This document shows, piece after piece, positions 36,501-44,934 of a stretch of DNA of 64,000 bases. The notes beneath the pieces are model-generated. The model worked only from the letters and a program-made list of their open reading frames with translations. It was not told the DNA's origin and made no database searches. The first letter of the stretch is position 1, and the number at the start of each line of letters is the position of its first letter. A program made the position numbers and the translations under genes. This stretch comes from Denitratimonas yunnanensis (SeqCode) (GTDB lineage Bacteria > Pseudomonadota > Gammaproteobacteria > Xanthomonadales > Xanthomonadaceae): assembly GCA_026410415.1 (NCBI GenBank), contig JAPMLR010000003.1:1-64000 (forward strand). The letters run 5' to 3'.

Positions 36501-37657
36501 GCATTCGTATCCAGAAGCTCCACCCGCGCCTGGTTGAGGCGGTGGATGCCGTCACGCAGTGTCAACACCCAGGTGGTGCCATCGGCCGAGAACAGCAGAT
36601 CCAGAATCTGCCCCCGGCTGGAAAGCAGCGGTGCCTGGGCTTGCAGTTCCAGTGCTTCATCGTTCTCGAATCGCCACAGGTGCGGGCCGGTGCGTAGCCA
36701 GAGCGCATCATCCGGCGCCTGCCAGCTCAGATGTCCCTGCAGACTCCCCGAGGCGATCCCGAAAGAGTTTTCGCCTGCGGTTCCCGGTGCATGGATGATC
36801 ACGCGTTGCGGTTTGCCATCGATGATGCGGAACACGCCATTCATCGCGCCGATCCACACCCGCTGCTGGCGGTCTTCGCGGATCTGGATCGTCATTTGCG
36901 GCTCGGCCTGATTGCTCCAGATCGTGACGTCGCCATGTGGGGCAATCCGCAACAGGTGCCCCCGGACCGTGGTGGTCCACAGCGTGCCGTCCGTGGCCAC
37001 CAGCGCCGGGTTGCTGCTCGAGGTGCGCATCGCCGCCTCGGGCGTCTGCCAGACGCGCCGCCACTGGTTGCCGTCATGCCGCCAGATGTCACCGTTCTGG
37101 GTGGGCAGCCAGATCACACCGTCGGGCCCGGGGAGTGCCATGCCCGGGAGCGATTGTTCGGGCAGGCGCAGCCGTTCCGGGAACGCGCCCGTGCCATCCG
37201 GACAATGCACTGCCCGACTCGTGGTCAGGCAAAGGCTGGCCGGATCGACATGCAGCACCGCAGGCGCGGCGTCGATTCCCATCGGCGCACGCTCGATCCG
37301 GCCCGAACGGATCGACAGCCAGTCGCCATGTGAGGTGTGCGCGAACAGGCGACCCTCATCATCCTTGTGGATCGACAGAACGCGATTGCCCGACATCGCC
37401 GGGAATCGCATCGAATCGTGCACATCGAACCGCTGCCCATCGAATCGCGCCAGTCCGTCATGCGTGGCCAACCACAGGAAACCATCGGCATCCACCCGCG
37501 CCGAACTGGCGCTGCCCACCGGCAAACCATCGACTGAACCGTAATGGTGCGACACCCAGCGCGGCGTGGATTCGCCAGCCCACGCTTCCCCTGTCACGGC
37601 CAGCCCCGCCAGCAGCAGCGCCAGGGCCGGCACGATGGATGGGCGAAAACAGCGCAT
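33515..37657 (-). CDS. Hybrid two-component system protein: propeller sensor, kinase, receiver, AraC HTH
   Basis: About 1380 residues holding a whole signalling chain. After a signal peptide (MRCFRPSIVPALALLLAGLA), periplasmic two-component-propeller repeats fill about 30-720 (motifs such as DADGFLWLATHDGLARFDG). A Y_Y_Y domain (about 730-800) and one membrane helix (about 809-830) follow. Then come a HisKA domain with SHELRTP at about 908, an HATPase at about 1020-1120 (DNGPGF, GLGIGLALA), a receiver at about 1150-1265 with the acceptor Asp in LISDVMLPG, and an AraC-type HTH at the end. This design senses oligosaccharides in Bacteroidetes. It probably controls the adjacent sulfatase operon and beta-helix gene. 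Start at 37657 chosen by signal peptide; 37723 is an alternative. Confidence 0.92.
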   Translation of the reverse strand: MRCFRPSIVPALALLLAGLAVTGEAWAGESTPRWVSHHYGSVDGLPVGSASSARVDADGFLWLATHDGLARFDGQRFDVHDSMRFPAMSGNRVLSIHKDDEGRLFAHTSHGDWLSIRSGRIERAPMGIDAAPAVLHVDPASLCLTTSRAVHCPDGTGAFPERLRLPEQSLPGMALPGPDGVIWLPTQNGDIWRHDGNQWRRVWQTPEAAMRTSSSNPALVATDGTLWTTTVRGHLLRIAPHGDVTIWSNQAEPQMTIQIREDRQQRVWIGAMNGVFRIIDGKPQRVIIHAPGTAGENSFGIASGSLQGHLSWQAPDDALWLRTGPHLWRFENDEALELQAQAPLLSSRGQILDLLFSADGTTWVLTLRDGIHRLNQARVELLDTNAGLGDGNIYGVSRDRDGTMWLGTLGDGLKSIAADGTLRLHERSDGLPGENPWLVAAAPDGGIYAGTYAPGLWYRAPDASRFEPVALPDELLGEQILAVVFDHEQRMWLGSSAGAWRNTVNGWQRQWPLAPHRARISALAFSADGEVWFGGSEGVWRQHGDQSHAVAVELLAQTSVRDLFRSSDGALWVSTDGRGLVRVAGDDPHGHKAIRLGRAQGLPSNSPHAVREDANGHIWVNSNQGIFRIAHNNLHAHLADTGQRLSPLVLGLADGLTELEGNGGVQPAGDFDARGRLWFPSQRGVVRFDPLTMPLREDPPRAVIDALESDGQPLLFPTSGNTLPPGVRSLLIRYGAADLHAGAQVRFRYRLLPQDRGWTDATNGRAAGYARLTPGDYRFELLAGNSDGVWATTPIALDFHVPPRWYETGTFRWMLALTGMLLVAGAMRWRVHSLRQRAAALNREVSQRTGELLTEKARVESALSDLSRAHTELAQTHAQIEDRNQQLAEQARRLEAMDRFRTRVLADVSHELRTPVMLVSLPLRELQAQSSTLGDTERRRLQLSLTQLDRLGGLVEQLVGLVQAESGQLQPRLRRLDLRALLEEIVAGYQPSAARNGATLTLQAPDDAMLLFADRDHLLTIFGNLTDNAIKYAPSGGHVLLRLVRDGDLACVDVQDNGPGFDQAVTAHLFERFYRVDGPPRHGREGLGIGLALARELVELHGGRISASSVPGTGATFRVELPLGSAHIAINELAIDDRAGETQVNIAPTQRRGEGRVLLVEDHPDLAAYLAERIGDHLPVTWVDSAERALDVLAEEHDIQLLISDVMLPGASGLELCRHVRDGVHPLPVLLISAKAADGDRAAGLDAGASAYLAKPFSFEDLLDAIARAWPAAGWRLSPAPAAPESVDPLLTVALEGMIDTEFSIATWADRVHLSERQLRRRVHELTGQSPQIWLREQRLLRVRHLLRNGECKTLAEAGSRCGLDNPSYLYRSYRARFGD

Positions 37658-37824
37658 AGGCAGCGCACAACCTCGCTGGCGTGGAAAGGAAGGACACGCA
37701 CACGGCGTGTGGTGCCGGAGCATGGAGCGATTGCGCCTTCGGGTAAAGGCGAAATTTTTCTTCCCCCGCGGCGCGGACGCCCGCGCCCGCGCATACTGGT
37801 GCTCCCTTGTACGGAGTGCGCCCC

Positions 37825-38439
37825 ATGTCCCTGACGCTCTACACCCACCCCATGTCGCGCGGCCGCATCGCACGCTGGATGCTGGAAGAAACCGGCCTTA
37901 CTTACGAAGAAGTGCTGCTGGAGTACGGAAGCACGATCAAGTCGCCCGAGTATCTGGCGATCAACCCGATGGGCAAGGTGCCGGCACTGCGCCACGGCGA
38001 CGCCGTCATCACCGAAAGCGTTGCCATCGGCCTGTACCTGGCCGATCTGGTGCCGGAAAAGCGCCTCGCGCCTGCACCCGGCAGCCACGAGCGCGGCCCG
38101 TACTACCGCTGGCTGCTGTTCCTGGCCGGCCCGCTGGAATCCTGGCTCACCGCCAAACAGGCCGGCACCCTGGCCTCGCCCACCGCTGCCGGCTACGGCG
38201 CCGAAGGCGATGTCGTGCGCGTGCTGGAACAGGCCGTCACCGGCACCACCTTCCTCGCCGGTGACCACTTCACCGCCGCCGACCTCTACATGACCGCCTA
38301 TCTGGATTTCTACATGCAGTTCGGCATGCTCGAACGCCTGCCGGCGTTCGAGACCTACTGCGCCCACCACCGCCAGCGCCCGGCCGCGCTGGCGGCGCGG
38401 GCGCGGGACGATAGGCTGATTGCAGCGCGGAAGCAGTGA
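37825..38439 (+). CDS. Glutathione S-transferase family protein
   Basis: 204 residues of the cytoplasmic GST fold. The thioredoxin-like N-terminal domain opens MSLTLYTHPMSRGRIARWML and has the cis-Pro segment NPMGKVPALRHGDAVITES, where the Glu-Ser pair binds the glutathione gamma-glutamyl group. The all-helical C-terminal domain holds LAGDHFTAADLYMTAY, the usual N-capping box. The active residue is likely a Ser near position 11. GGAG lies ten bases before the ATG at 37825; an upstream TTG is rejected. It is divergent from the hybrid sensor gene. Substrate unknown. Confidence 0.92.
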   Translation: MSLTLYTHPMSRGRIARWMLEETGLTYEEVLLEYGSTIKSPEYLAINPMGKVPALRHGDAVITESVAIGLYLADLVPEKRLAPAPGSHERGPYYRWLLFLAGPLESWLTAKQAGTLASPTAAGYGAEGDVVRVLEQAVTGTTFLAGDHFTAADLYMTAYLDFYMQFGMLERLPAFETYCAHHRQRPAALAARARDDRLIAARKQ

Positions 38440-38762
38440 GGCCCATGACCTTTCCACCGTTCCGGTGAGGCGGTCACGGGGGCCTGAAGGCCGGCTTGGC
38501 GCAAGAGGGGGGCTTGAACCGGCACAGTCGAAACGTGATGCCATTCCCCCGCGAACACCACGCTCAGATCACATCGGCACCATGAGGCTCGCAGTCATTC
38601 AGCTGCCAGAGACGCATCGGAGCCAGACCATCCGGAACCCAAGGGAGCACGTCGCGTAACTTCACAGCAGCCAGCCGTGCTGCCGACACGGGCGCAAGCC
38701 CCAGCGATGATGGGCTTGCGCCGTTTCCGCGTCCCGGGAGCAGCATTCGGCTACGGTCGGGA
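38440..38762. other. Convergent intergenic region with terminator
   Basis: 323 bases between the GST gene and the converging DUF4394-like gene. It contains the hairpin at 38691-38722. The rest holds no gene with support on either strand. Confidence 0.5.
38691..38722. terminator. Bidirectional hairpin terminator
   Basis: GGCGCAAGCCC (38691-38701) pairs perfectly with GGGCTTGCGCC (38712-38722). It is followed on the plus strand by GTTTCC and lies between two converging genes, so it probably stops both transcripts. T-runs are weak on either side. Confidence 0.6.
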
Positions 38763-39728
38763 TTACAGGGGCGACTCGAATCCATCGGCAAATACATCAT
38801 CGGATAGGCAGTGACTGGGGATGGCGCCTTCGAACTCTCCCAGCGGGTTGTTCTGAACCAGTGGCGTAAAGGCGCCGGTGTCGAGATCGAAGGTGCCGAA
38901 CTGGTTGGTACCCGAGCCGGTATAGATGAAGGCGTAGAGCGTGTCATCGGTGTGGTCGAAGTCCATGCCCTGCGCAAAGTTTGCGGCCAGGCCGTGCACG
39001 CCGATCTGCGTGCCGGCTCCGGTCGCGACGTCGATCGAGTAGAGCGCGTCATCAGAGATGTTGTGCCCGTACATCCGACCCTGGCAGCTGATGGCGATGT
39101 CGATGAAGAGGGTGCCGGCCGCGTCGGTGGGTGCTGTCATCTGACCGATCAGGGTCAGCGCGCCGGTCGTCAGATCCAGCGTGTACAGGCGAGAGGTGGC
39201 AGGCGAGCCGCCGGCGGCGGAGAAGTACGCCACGTCGGTGATGGGGTCGATGCTCAGGCCCGTGGCGCTATCGCCTGCGGCCAGCCCCGATAACCCGGCC
39301 ACGATCGTCGCGGCCCCTGTGGTGGGGTCGATGGTGAACAGTGTGGAAGGGTTGATGTCGGCGGCGGACCCGCTGATGCCGTAGAGAGTGGTTGCATCGG
39401 CACTGAAATCGAGTGCGAACAACGAAGGCTGCTGGGTCTGGCCGATGGGCGTCTGGGTGGAGAAATCCGAAAGGGTGAAGCTGTACAGAGTGTTGGCCGG
39501 CCGCGGGGCTTGTCCACGCATATCAAGCGTATAGGCGATGTTCCCGGGTGCACCCAAGGCGCGTGTCGCGGCAGCGTGCGCCGGCGGCTCGGCCGCGTTC
39601 AGGCATTGCTCGGCGTAGCCGTCCGGCGCACTGTCGGCGCTGTTGGCCAGCCCGCCACAGTCCAGCATCCCTGCATGGGTAAAAGAAGCCAGATGCAGCA
39701 GAACGAAGCTGATCGCGAAACGTGTCAT
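38763..39728 (-). CDS. Secreted DUF4394-like beta-repeat protein ending in VFADGFESPL
   Basis: 321 residues. A signal peptide (MTRFAISFVLLHLASFTHAG) is followed by repeated 'time-line' beta segments such as STLFTIDPTTGAATIVAGLS, RLYTLDLTTGALTLIGQM and ALYSIDVATGAGTQIGV, typical of DUF4394-like proteins thought to form beta-propellers. No catalytic residues can be named. The C-terminus DVFADGFESPL carries the recurring [IV]FxDGFE motif three residues before the stop. GGAG precedes the ATG at 39728, which begins right at the signal peptide; the longer upstream frame is rejected. It is a single gene with a 600-base gap behind it. Confidence 0.8.
   Translation of the reverse strand: MTRFAISFVLLHLASFTHAGMLDCGGLANSADSAPDGYAEQCLNAAEPPAHAAATRALGAPGNIAYTLDMRGQAPRPANTLYSFTLSDFSTQTPIGQTQQPSLFALDFSADATTLYGISGSAADINPSTLFTIDPTTGAATIVAGLSGLAAGDSATGLSIDPITDVAYFSAAGGSPATSRLYTLDLTTGALTLIGQMTAPTDAAGTLFIDIAISCQGRMYGHNISDDALYSIDVATGAGTQIGVHGLAANFAQGMDFDHTDDTLYAFIYTGSGTNQFGTFDLDTGAFTPLVQNNPLGEFEGAIPSHCLSDDVFADGFESPL
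38775..38795 (-). other. C-terminal VFADGFE motif of the DUF4394-like protein
   Basis: Residues 312-318 of 321 read V-F-A-D-G-F-E, followed only by SPL. It matches the motifs at 19359, 32992 and 60655. Confidence 0.55.
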
Positions 39729-40327
39729 GGGTATCTCCGATGGGTGGATGCCGTGGCTGATGCGAAGGCAAGCGCGCTGTGACGCGATCGTACCCGATGG
39801 GATTCCAGTGGCGAACTGCGTGCAACTGAATATACACGCGAACCAGAAAGCGCCTCTGCGCTTCGATGGTCGGGAGCTGTCCAGACTCGTCGACGGAGCT
39901 CGGAGCATTCGGCCCACGCAGGCGATCAATTCCCACCGGATGGCTGCATCTGGCGCACGAGCGCCACGAGCTGACGCTGGAGGAAATCGCACTGGTGGAG
40001 GGCGATGGATCAGTCTCCCGGATACCGCTGCAGGATCACTGCGGAATCGTGTTGATGGGCGTGATCCAGTTCAAAGAGCCCCATCGATGCCAGGTCAGGT
40101 GAGGTGTGAATTGCAATCTGGCCAACAACTTGAAATTTGAGCACATCAAATTTCAGTTTGGCGGTTCCTTCATGCAGGTTCTTCAGGCGCGAAGGGTGGC
40201 TTGCTGGCACATCGGTTGTGCACCGCCGGGACGAATGCTTCGTCACAACGCCGTCTGGCGGTGCAGTGCTGGCCCCGGCGTGGCCCCATGCCGTGTCACG
40301 GGGGCGAGGCAGACGATTGAGAGACGC
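39729..40327. other. 600-base gap between DUF4394-like gene and mutS
   Basis: The longest stretch without a supported gene. Open frames are short; one at 39866-40102 on the plus strand has no recognisable family. The only marked structure is an AT-rich inverted repeat at 40131-40155. The upstream part must hold the promoter of the gene ending at 38763. Confidence 0.5.
40131..40155. repeat. AT-rich perfect inverted repeat
   Basis: TGAAATTTGA and TCAAATTTCA are perfect 10-bp arms around GCACA, in an AT-rich island within GC-rich DNA. With one bulged T the pairing extends three more bases (AAC/GTT). It could be an operator or a terminator past mutS; no T-run follows. Confidence 0.6.
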
Positions 40328-42937
40328 TCAGATCATCTTTTTCAGCCGATAGAGCAGGTCGTGCGCATCACGCGGGCTCATTGCATCCGGGTCGATGCCG
40401 CGCAACAGTTCCACGGCTGGCGAAGGCGCCGGCGGGGCGAACAGGCCCAGTTGCGGTGAGGCCGGTGTTTGCGAGTCGGGCGCGGCCGGCGGGTTGTCGA
40501 GGTTGGCCGCCATGCCCGATTCCAGGTGTTGCAGCGTGCTGCGGGCCTGGGCGATCACGGGTTTCGGCAGGCCGGCCAGCGCGGCCACCTGCAGGCCGAA
40601 ACTGCGGTTGGCCGGGCCGTCTTTCACTGCGTGCATGAAGACCAGTGCGTCGCCATGTTCTACCGCATCCAGATGCACGTTGGCGATGCCGCTGGGATGA
40701 CCGTCGGCGTTGGCATCGGCGAGCGCGGTCAGTTCGAAATAATGCGTGGCGAACAGGGTGAAGGCACGGTTGTGGTGGGCCAGATGGCGGGCGCAGGCTT
40801 CGGCCAGTGCGAGGCCGTCGTAGGTGGAGGTGCCGCGCCCGATTTCGTCCATCAGCACCAGCGAATGCGCGGTGGCGTGGTGCAGGATGTAGCTGGTTTC
40901 GCTCATTTCCACCATGAAGGTGGATTGGCCCTTGGCCAGATCGTCGCCGGCACCGATGCGGGTCAGGATGCGGTCGATCGGCCCGATACGTGCGCTAGCG
41001 GCCGGCACGAAGCTGCCGATGTGGGCCAGCAGCACGATCAGCGCGTTCTGGCGCATGTAGGTGCTCTTGCCGCCCATGTTGGGGCCGGTGATGACGAGCA
41101 TGCGGCGCTCGGGCGTGAGGTGCAGGTCGTTCGGCTCGAACGGTTCCTCGCGGACCGCTTCCACCACCGGATGGCGGCCGCGTTCGATGCTGATACCGGG
41201 TGCTTCGGTGAGTTCCGGGCAGCTCCAGTCCAGCGCTAGGGCACGCTCGGCAAAGCAACACAGCACGTCGAGTTCGGAGAGCGCGGCGGCGCAGCGTTTC
41301 AGCGGTTCGAGCGCGGTATTGAGGGTGTCGAGCAGTGCTTCGTACAGCACTTTTTCGCGTGACAAGGCGCGCTCGCGGGCGCTGAGCACCTTGTCTTCGA
41401 AGGTTTTGAGTTCTTCGGTGATGTAACGCTCCGCGCCGGTGAGGGTCTGGCGTCGGGTGTAGTGCACCGGGGCTTTGTCGGTTTGGCCTTTGCTGATTTC
41501 GATGAAGTACCCGTGCACGCGGTTGTAGCCGACTTTCAGCGTGGGGATGCCGGAGGCGGCGCGTTCGCGGGCTTCCAGATCGATCAGGAATTGATCGGCG
41601 TTGGTGGCGAGTTGGCGCAGTTCGTCGAGTTCGGCATCGAAACCATCGGCGATGACGCCGCCATCGCGCAGCAGCACTGGCGGCTGCGGCATCACGGCGC
41701 GGGCGAGGAGATCGGCGTGTTCGCCGTGTTCACCCAGTTGCGCGGCCAGTGCGGTGAGGCGCGGGGAATCCAGCGGTGCCAGTTCGGCGGCGATGGCGGG
41801 CAGGGCGGCGAGGCCATCGCGCAGGGTGGAAAGATCGCGCGGGCGGGCCGAGCGCAAGGCAACGCGCGCGAGGATGCGCTCCAGATCGCCGAGGGCGCGG
41901 AAACGTTCGCGCAGCGGTTCGAAGCTGCGGGTGTCGAACAAGGTTTGCACGGCGTGATGGCGTTCGCGCAGTACCGTTTGATCGCGCAGCGGGCGATGCA
42001 GCCAGCGCCGCAGCAAGCGGCCGCCCATCGGGGAAATGCTCGAATCCACCACGCCGAGCAAGGTGTGGCGGGTGTTGCCATCCACGCGCGAATCCAGTTC
42101 CAGATGGCGACGCGTGGCGGCGTTCATGGCGATGCCATCGTCAGCCGATTCGAAGGCGATGGAGGAAAGGTGTGGCAGGCGTTGTTTCTGGGTTTCTTCG
42201 ACGTAGCCGAGCAGTGCGCCGGCGGCGGCGGTGGCGAGCGTGTGTTGCTCCAGCCCGAAGCCGGAAAGATCGTGCAGGTTGAAGAAGCGCAGCAACTGGC
42301 GGCGGCAGGCATCGGTGTCGAACAGCCACGGTGCGCGACGACGCACGCCGGCGCGGGTGGTCAGGGTTTCGGGCAAGCCTTCTTCGTCGGGCAGCAAGAG
42401 TTCGGCCGGTTCCAGACGCGCCAGTTCGGCGGCGAGGGCGTCTTCGCTGGTCACTTCGTTGACGAGAAAACGGCCCGAGGCCAAGTCGGCCCACGCCAGT
42501 CCGTAGCCGTTCCTGCCACGCGCCACCGTCATCAGCAAGGTGTCGCGGCGTTCCTGCAAGAGTGCTTCGTCGGTGACGGTGCCGGGCGTGACGATCCGCA
42601 CCACGCGCCGTTCGACCAGCCCCTTGGCCTGCGCGGGATCGCCGATCTGCTCGCAGATGGCGACCGACTCGCCGAGCGCCACCAGCCGTGCCAGATAGCC
42701 TTCGTACGAATGCGCTGGCACGCCGGCCATCGGAATCGGTGCGCCGCCGGAATTGCCGCGCTGAGTCAGCGTGATGTCGAGCAGTTTCGCGGCCTTGCGC
42801 GCATCGTCGTAGAACAGCTCGTAGAAATCGCCCATGCGAAAGAACACCAGAATGTCCGGGTGCTCGGCCTTGGCGGCGAAGAACTGCTTCATCAGCGGCG
42901 TGTGTTCCGGTGCCCCCTTGGCGGTGTCTGGCTTCAA
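40328..42937 (-). CDS. mutS: DNA mismatch repair protein MutS
   Basis: 869 residues. It recognises mismatches and starts methyl-directed repair. The N-terminus has [20 protein letters not shown] then [11 protein letters not shown], where the Phe of the F-x-E mismatch-reading motif lies. The C-terminal ATPase has the Walker [20 protein letters not shown], and [20 protein letters not shown] as Walker B/signature. The helix-turn-helix tail ends [16 protein letters not shown]. The start is probably TTG at 42937, with AGGA eight bases upstream and a 16-residue lead before EHTPLM, as in xanthomonad relatives; the first ATG (in HTPLMKQ) would clip the conserved N-terminus. Confidence 0.97.
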   Translation of the reverse strand: MKPDTAKGAPEHTPLMKQFFAAKAEHPDILVFFRMGDFYELFYDDARKAAKLLDITLTQRGNSGGAPIPMAGVPAHSYEGYLARLVALGESVAICEQIGDPAQAKGLVERRVVRIVTPGTVTDEALLQERRDTLLMTVARGRNGYGLAWADLASGRFLVNEVTSEDALAAELARLEPAELLLPDEEGLPETLTTRAGVRRRAPWLFDTDACRRQLLRFFNLHDLSGFGLEQHTLATAAAGALLGYVEETQKQRLPHLSSIAFESADDGIAMNAATRRHLELDSRVDGNTRHTLLGVVDSSISPMGGRLLRRWLHRPLRDQTVLRERHHAVQTLFDTRSFEPLRERFRALGDLERILARVALRSARPRDLSTLRDGLAALPAIAAELAPLDSPRLTALAAQLGEHGEHADLLARAVMPQPPVLLRDGGVIADGFDAELDELRQLATNADQFLIDLEARERAASGIPTLKVGYNRVHGYFIEISKGQTDKAPVHYTRRQTLTGAERYITEELKTFEDKVLSARERALSREKVLYEALLDTLNTALEPLKRCAAALSELDVLCCFAERALALDWSCPELTEAPGISIERGRHPVVEAVREEPFEPNDLHLTPERRMLVITGPNMGGKSTYMRQNALIVLLAHIGSFVPAASARIGPIDRILTRIGAGDDLAKGQSTFMVEMSETSYILHHATAHSLVLMDEIGRGTSTYDGLALAEACARHLAHHNRAFTLFATHYFELTALADANADGHPSGIANVHLDAVEHGDALVFMHAVKDGPANRSFGLQVAALAGLPKPVIAQARSTLQHLESGMAANLDNPPAAPDSQTPASPQLGLFAPPAPSPAVELLRGIDPDAMSPRDAHDLLYRLKKMI

Positions 42938-43092
42938 CGCACGATCCTGTTGTCTAACCGAGATGCCGGAGCATCCCGCGAGTGTGGTGGTGTGGGGTGA
43001 ACGGGGGATTTTGCCATGTGGATCGAAGGTGCAGGCCGATGCTCGTCGCCGGAGATGGCTGAGGTGGCGCTGGATTTTTTTAACCCAGAAAC

Positions 43093-43104
43093 TTGCATAT
43101 GCAA
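43093..43104. promoter_or_regulatory. Palindromic operator, probable MarR binding site
   Basis: TTGCATATGCAA is a perfect 12-bp palindrome with an extra half site, TTGCA, four bases further on. It lies 24 bases before the MarR start codon, the usual place for MarR autoregulation. The divergent mutS start is about 155 bases away. Confidence 0.65.
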
Positions 43105-43127
43105 AAGTTGCACCTACATCCGATGCC

Positions 43128-43601
43128 ATGAACGCCTCTGCCACACATCAGGGATGCACCAATCTCAAGCTGCGCCAGCTCACTCGCATGGTGACGCGGC
43201 ATTACGACCACATCGTGGCCGGCACGGGTTTGAAGAACACCCAATACGCGCTGTTGTCGCATGTGATCCGGCTGGGGCCGATCCGGCCCGGTGATCTGGC
43301 CCGGCGCATGCAGATGGATGCCTCCACGTTGACACGGAATCTGCAACCGCTGGTGGCGCAGGGTGTGCTGATCGTGAGGGCTGGCGACGATGCGCGCAGC
43401 CGACGGGTCGAGGCGACGCCTGACGGGATTGCCAGGCAGGCGGCGGCCAGTGCGGCCTGGAAGGCGGCTCAGGCTGCGCTCGATCAGCGACTGGGAACCG
43501 AGCGTGTGGCGGCTTTGCATGCACTGCTCGATGCCTGCATCGAATGTCTCGACGACGGCTCCGGCCCGGCGCTCGACGAACGATGTGACGCGGTGGATTG
43601 A
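43128..43601 (+). CDS. MarR-family transcriptional regulator
   Basis: 157 residues. The winged helix spans about 30-110: [40 protein letters not shown] (recognition helix) and the wing [20 protein letters not shown]. The flanking helices form the dimer interface. MarR proteins are dimeric repressors released by small phenolic or electrophilic ligands. It is followed 109 bases later by an Old Yellow Enzyme gene on the same strand, a common regulator-target pair. A perfect palindrome upstream is the likely operator. ATG at 43128 chosen as the first in-frame ATG after that palindrome. Confidence 0.93.
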   Translation: MNASATHQGCTNLKLRQLTRMVTRHYDHIVAGTGLKNTQYALLSHVIRLGPIRPGDLARRMQMDASTLTRNLQPLVAQGVLIVRAGDDARSRRVEATPDGIARQAAASAAWKAAQAALDQRLGTERVAALHALLDACIECLDDGSGPALDERCDAVD

Positions 43602-43710
43602 TCCCGCCTGACTTCATGCGGCCATGTCGGTGCGATGACGGGCCGGCCTTGTCCGGCGATGCCGCCGGATGTGTTTCAAATTCCTTCCTTCCTCTCCAAT
43701 GGAACATGCC

Positions 43711-44820
43711 ATGCAAAACAGCACGTTGTTCGCCCCGTTTTCCTTCAAGGGCCTGACCCTGCCCAATCGCATCGTGATGGCGCCGATGACGCGGGCATTG
43801 GCCGAAGGCGGCATTCCGGGCGCGGTGAATGCGGAGTATTACCGGCGCCGTGCGGCGGGCGATGTCGGCCTGATCCTGACCGAAGGCACCGTCATCGATC
43901 GCCCGGCTTCACGCAATCTGCCGGGGATTCCGTTCTTTCACGGCGAGGCCGCGTTGGCCGGATGGGCCGGCGTGGTCGATGCCGTGCATGCGGCGGGCGG
44001 CCGTATCGGGCCACAGCTTTGGCACACCGGTTCCACGCGTGCGCACGGCGACTGGGAGCCTGATGCGCCGGTGGAAAGTCCCTCCGGCCTGCTCGGGCCG
44101 GAGGAGCCGCGCGGGGTCGCGATGACGCAGGAAGACATCGCCGATACCGTGGCGGCATTCGCCCGCGCGGCGGCGGATGCCAAGCGTCTGGGTTTCGACG
44201 TGGTGGAGCTGCATGGCGCACATGGTTACTTGATCGATCAGTTCTTCTGGTCGGGCACCAATCGCCGTACCGATGTCTACGGTGGCGCCAGCATCCGCGA
44301 ACGATCCCGTTTCGCGGCGGAGGCGGTGCGCGCGGTGCGTGCCGCGATCGGGCCGGACTTGCCGTTGATCCTGCGCGTGAGCCAGTGGAAACAACAGGAT
44401 TACGCCGCGCGTTTGGCTGCCACACCCCAGGAAATGACCGATTGGCTGCTGCCGCTGGTGGAGGCCGGTGTCGACATCCTGCATTGTTCGCAGCGCCGCT
44501 TCTGGGAGCCGGAGTTTCCCGAGCTGGATGGCGAGCACGGTCTGAATTTCGCCGGTTGGGCCAAGAAACTGACCGGTGCGCCGACGATCAGCGTCGGATC
44601 GGTGGGTTTGAATGCGGATTTCTTCGGCGCGTTCCGTGGCAAGGCTGCCGAGGTGGCCACGCTCGACAACCTGAAGGCGCGCATGGACAAGGAAGAGTTC
44701 GACCTGATTGCGGTCGGGCGCGTGCTGATTTCCGATCCGCAATGGGTGGGCAAGGTGCGTGCGGGAGAAACGAACGTGCTGCGAGGTTTCGATCCGGCCG
44801 ATCTGGCGGTCTTGGCCTGA
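43711..44820 (+). CDS. Old Yellow Enzyme-family NADH:flavin oxidoreductase
   Basis: 369 residues, an FMN-bound TIM barrel that reduces electrophilic alkenes or nitro compounds. It opens TLFAPFSFKGLTLPNRIVMA with PMTRALAEGG, then has the FMN/substrate pocket IGPQLWHTG and VVELHGAHGYLIDQFFW with NRRTDVYGGASIRERSRF, and ends with the phosphate-binding ISVGSVG and LIAVGRVLISDP. The family's catalytic Tyr and His-Asn/His pairs are in place. It is probably induced through the MarR gene upstream. GGA lies seven bases before the ATG at 43711; an ATG at 43699 adds four residues. Confidence 0.94.
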   Translation: MQNSTLFAPFSFKGLTLPNRIVMAPMTRALAEGGIPGAVNAEYYRRRAAGDVGLILTEGTVIDRPASRNLPGIPFFHGEAALAGWAGVVDAVHAAGGRIGPQLWHTGSTRAHGDWEPDAPVESPSGLLGPEEPRGVAMTQEDIADTVAAFARAAADAKRLGFDVVELHGAHGYLIDQFFWSGTNRRTDVYGGASIRERSRFAAEAVRAVRAAIGPDLPLILRVSQWKQQDYAARLAATPQEMTDWLLPLVEAGVDILHCSQRRFWEPEFPELDGEHGLNFAGWAKKLTGAPTISVGSVGLNADFFGAFRGKAAEVATLDNLKARMDKEEFDLIAVGRVLISDPQWVGKVRAGETNVLRGFDPADLAVLA

Positions 44821-44841
44821 TCGCGGGATCCGTTCGGATAT

Positions 44842-44862
44842 CCGGGCCGGTTCACGGCCCGG
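44842..44862 (+). terminator. First hairpin after the OYE gene
   Basis: CCGGGCCG pairs with CGGCCCGG around a 5-base loop, 21 bases past the OYE stop. No T-run follows, so it is probably an mRNA 3'-end protector ahead of the stronger terminator at 44894. Confidence 0.5.
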
Positions 44863-44893
44863 CCTCTCATCCGCTGCGGGAGTTTTGCCGGCA

Positions 44894-44930
44894 AGCCATC
44901 CACAGGAATCTTCCGGTGGATGGCTTTTTC
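44894..44930 (+). terminator. Rho-independent terminator of the OYE gene
   Basis: AGCCATCCAC (44894-44903) pairs perfectly with GTGGATGGCT (44916-44925), followed directly by TTTTTC. It ends four bases before the stop of the converging TerC-CBS gene. Confidence 0.85.
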
Positions 44931-44934
44931 AGGC

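Noticed and set aside
39866..40102. 78-codon plus-strand open frame in the gap before mutS
   Set aside because: No recognised family, no ribosome binding site and unremarkable composition; it could be real but is not supported.
42834..43127. N-terminal extension of the MarR gene
   Set aside because: It runs antisense through the mutS start and across the palindromic operator; MarR length and fold fit the ATG at 43128.
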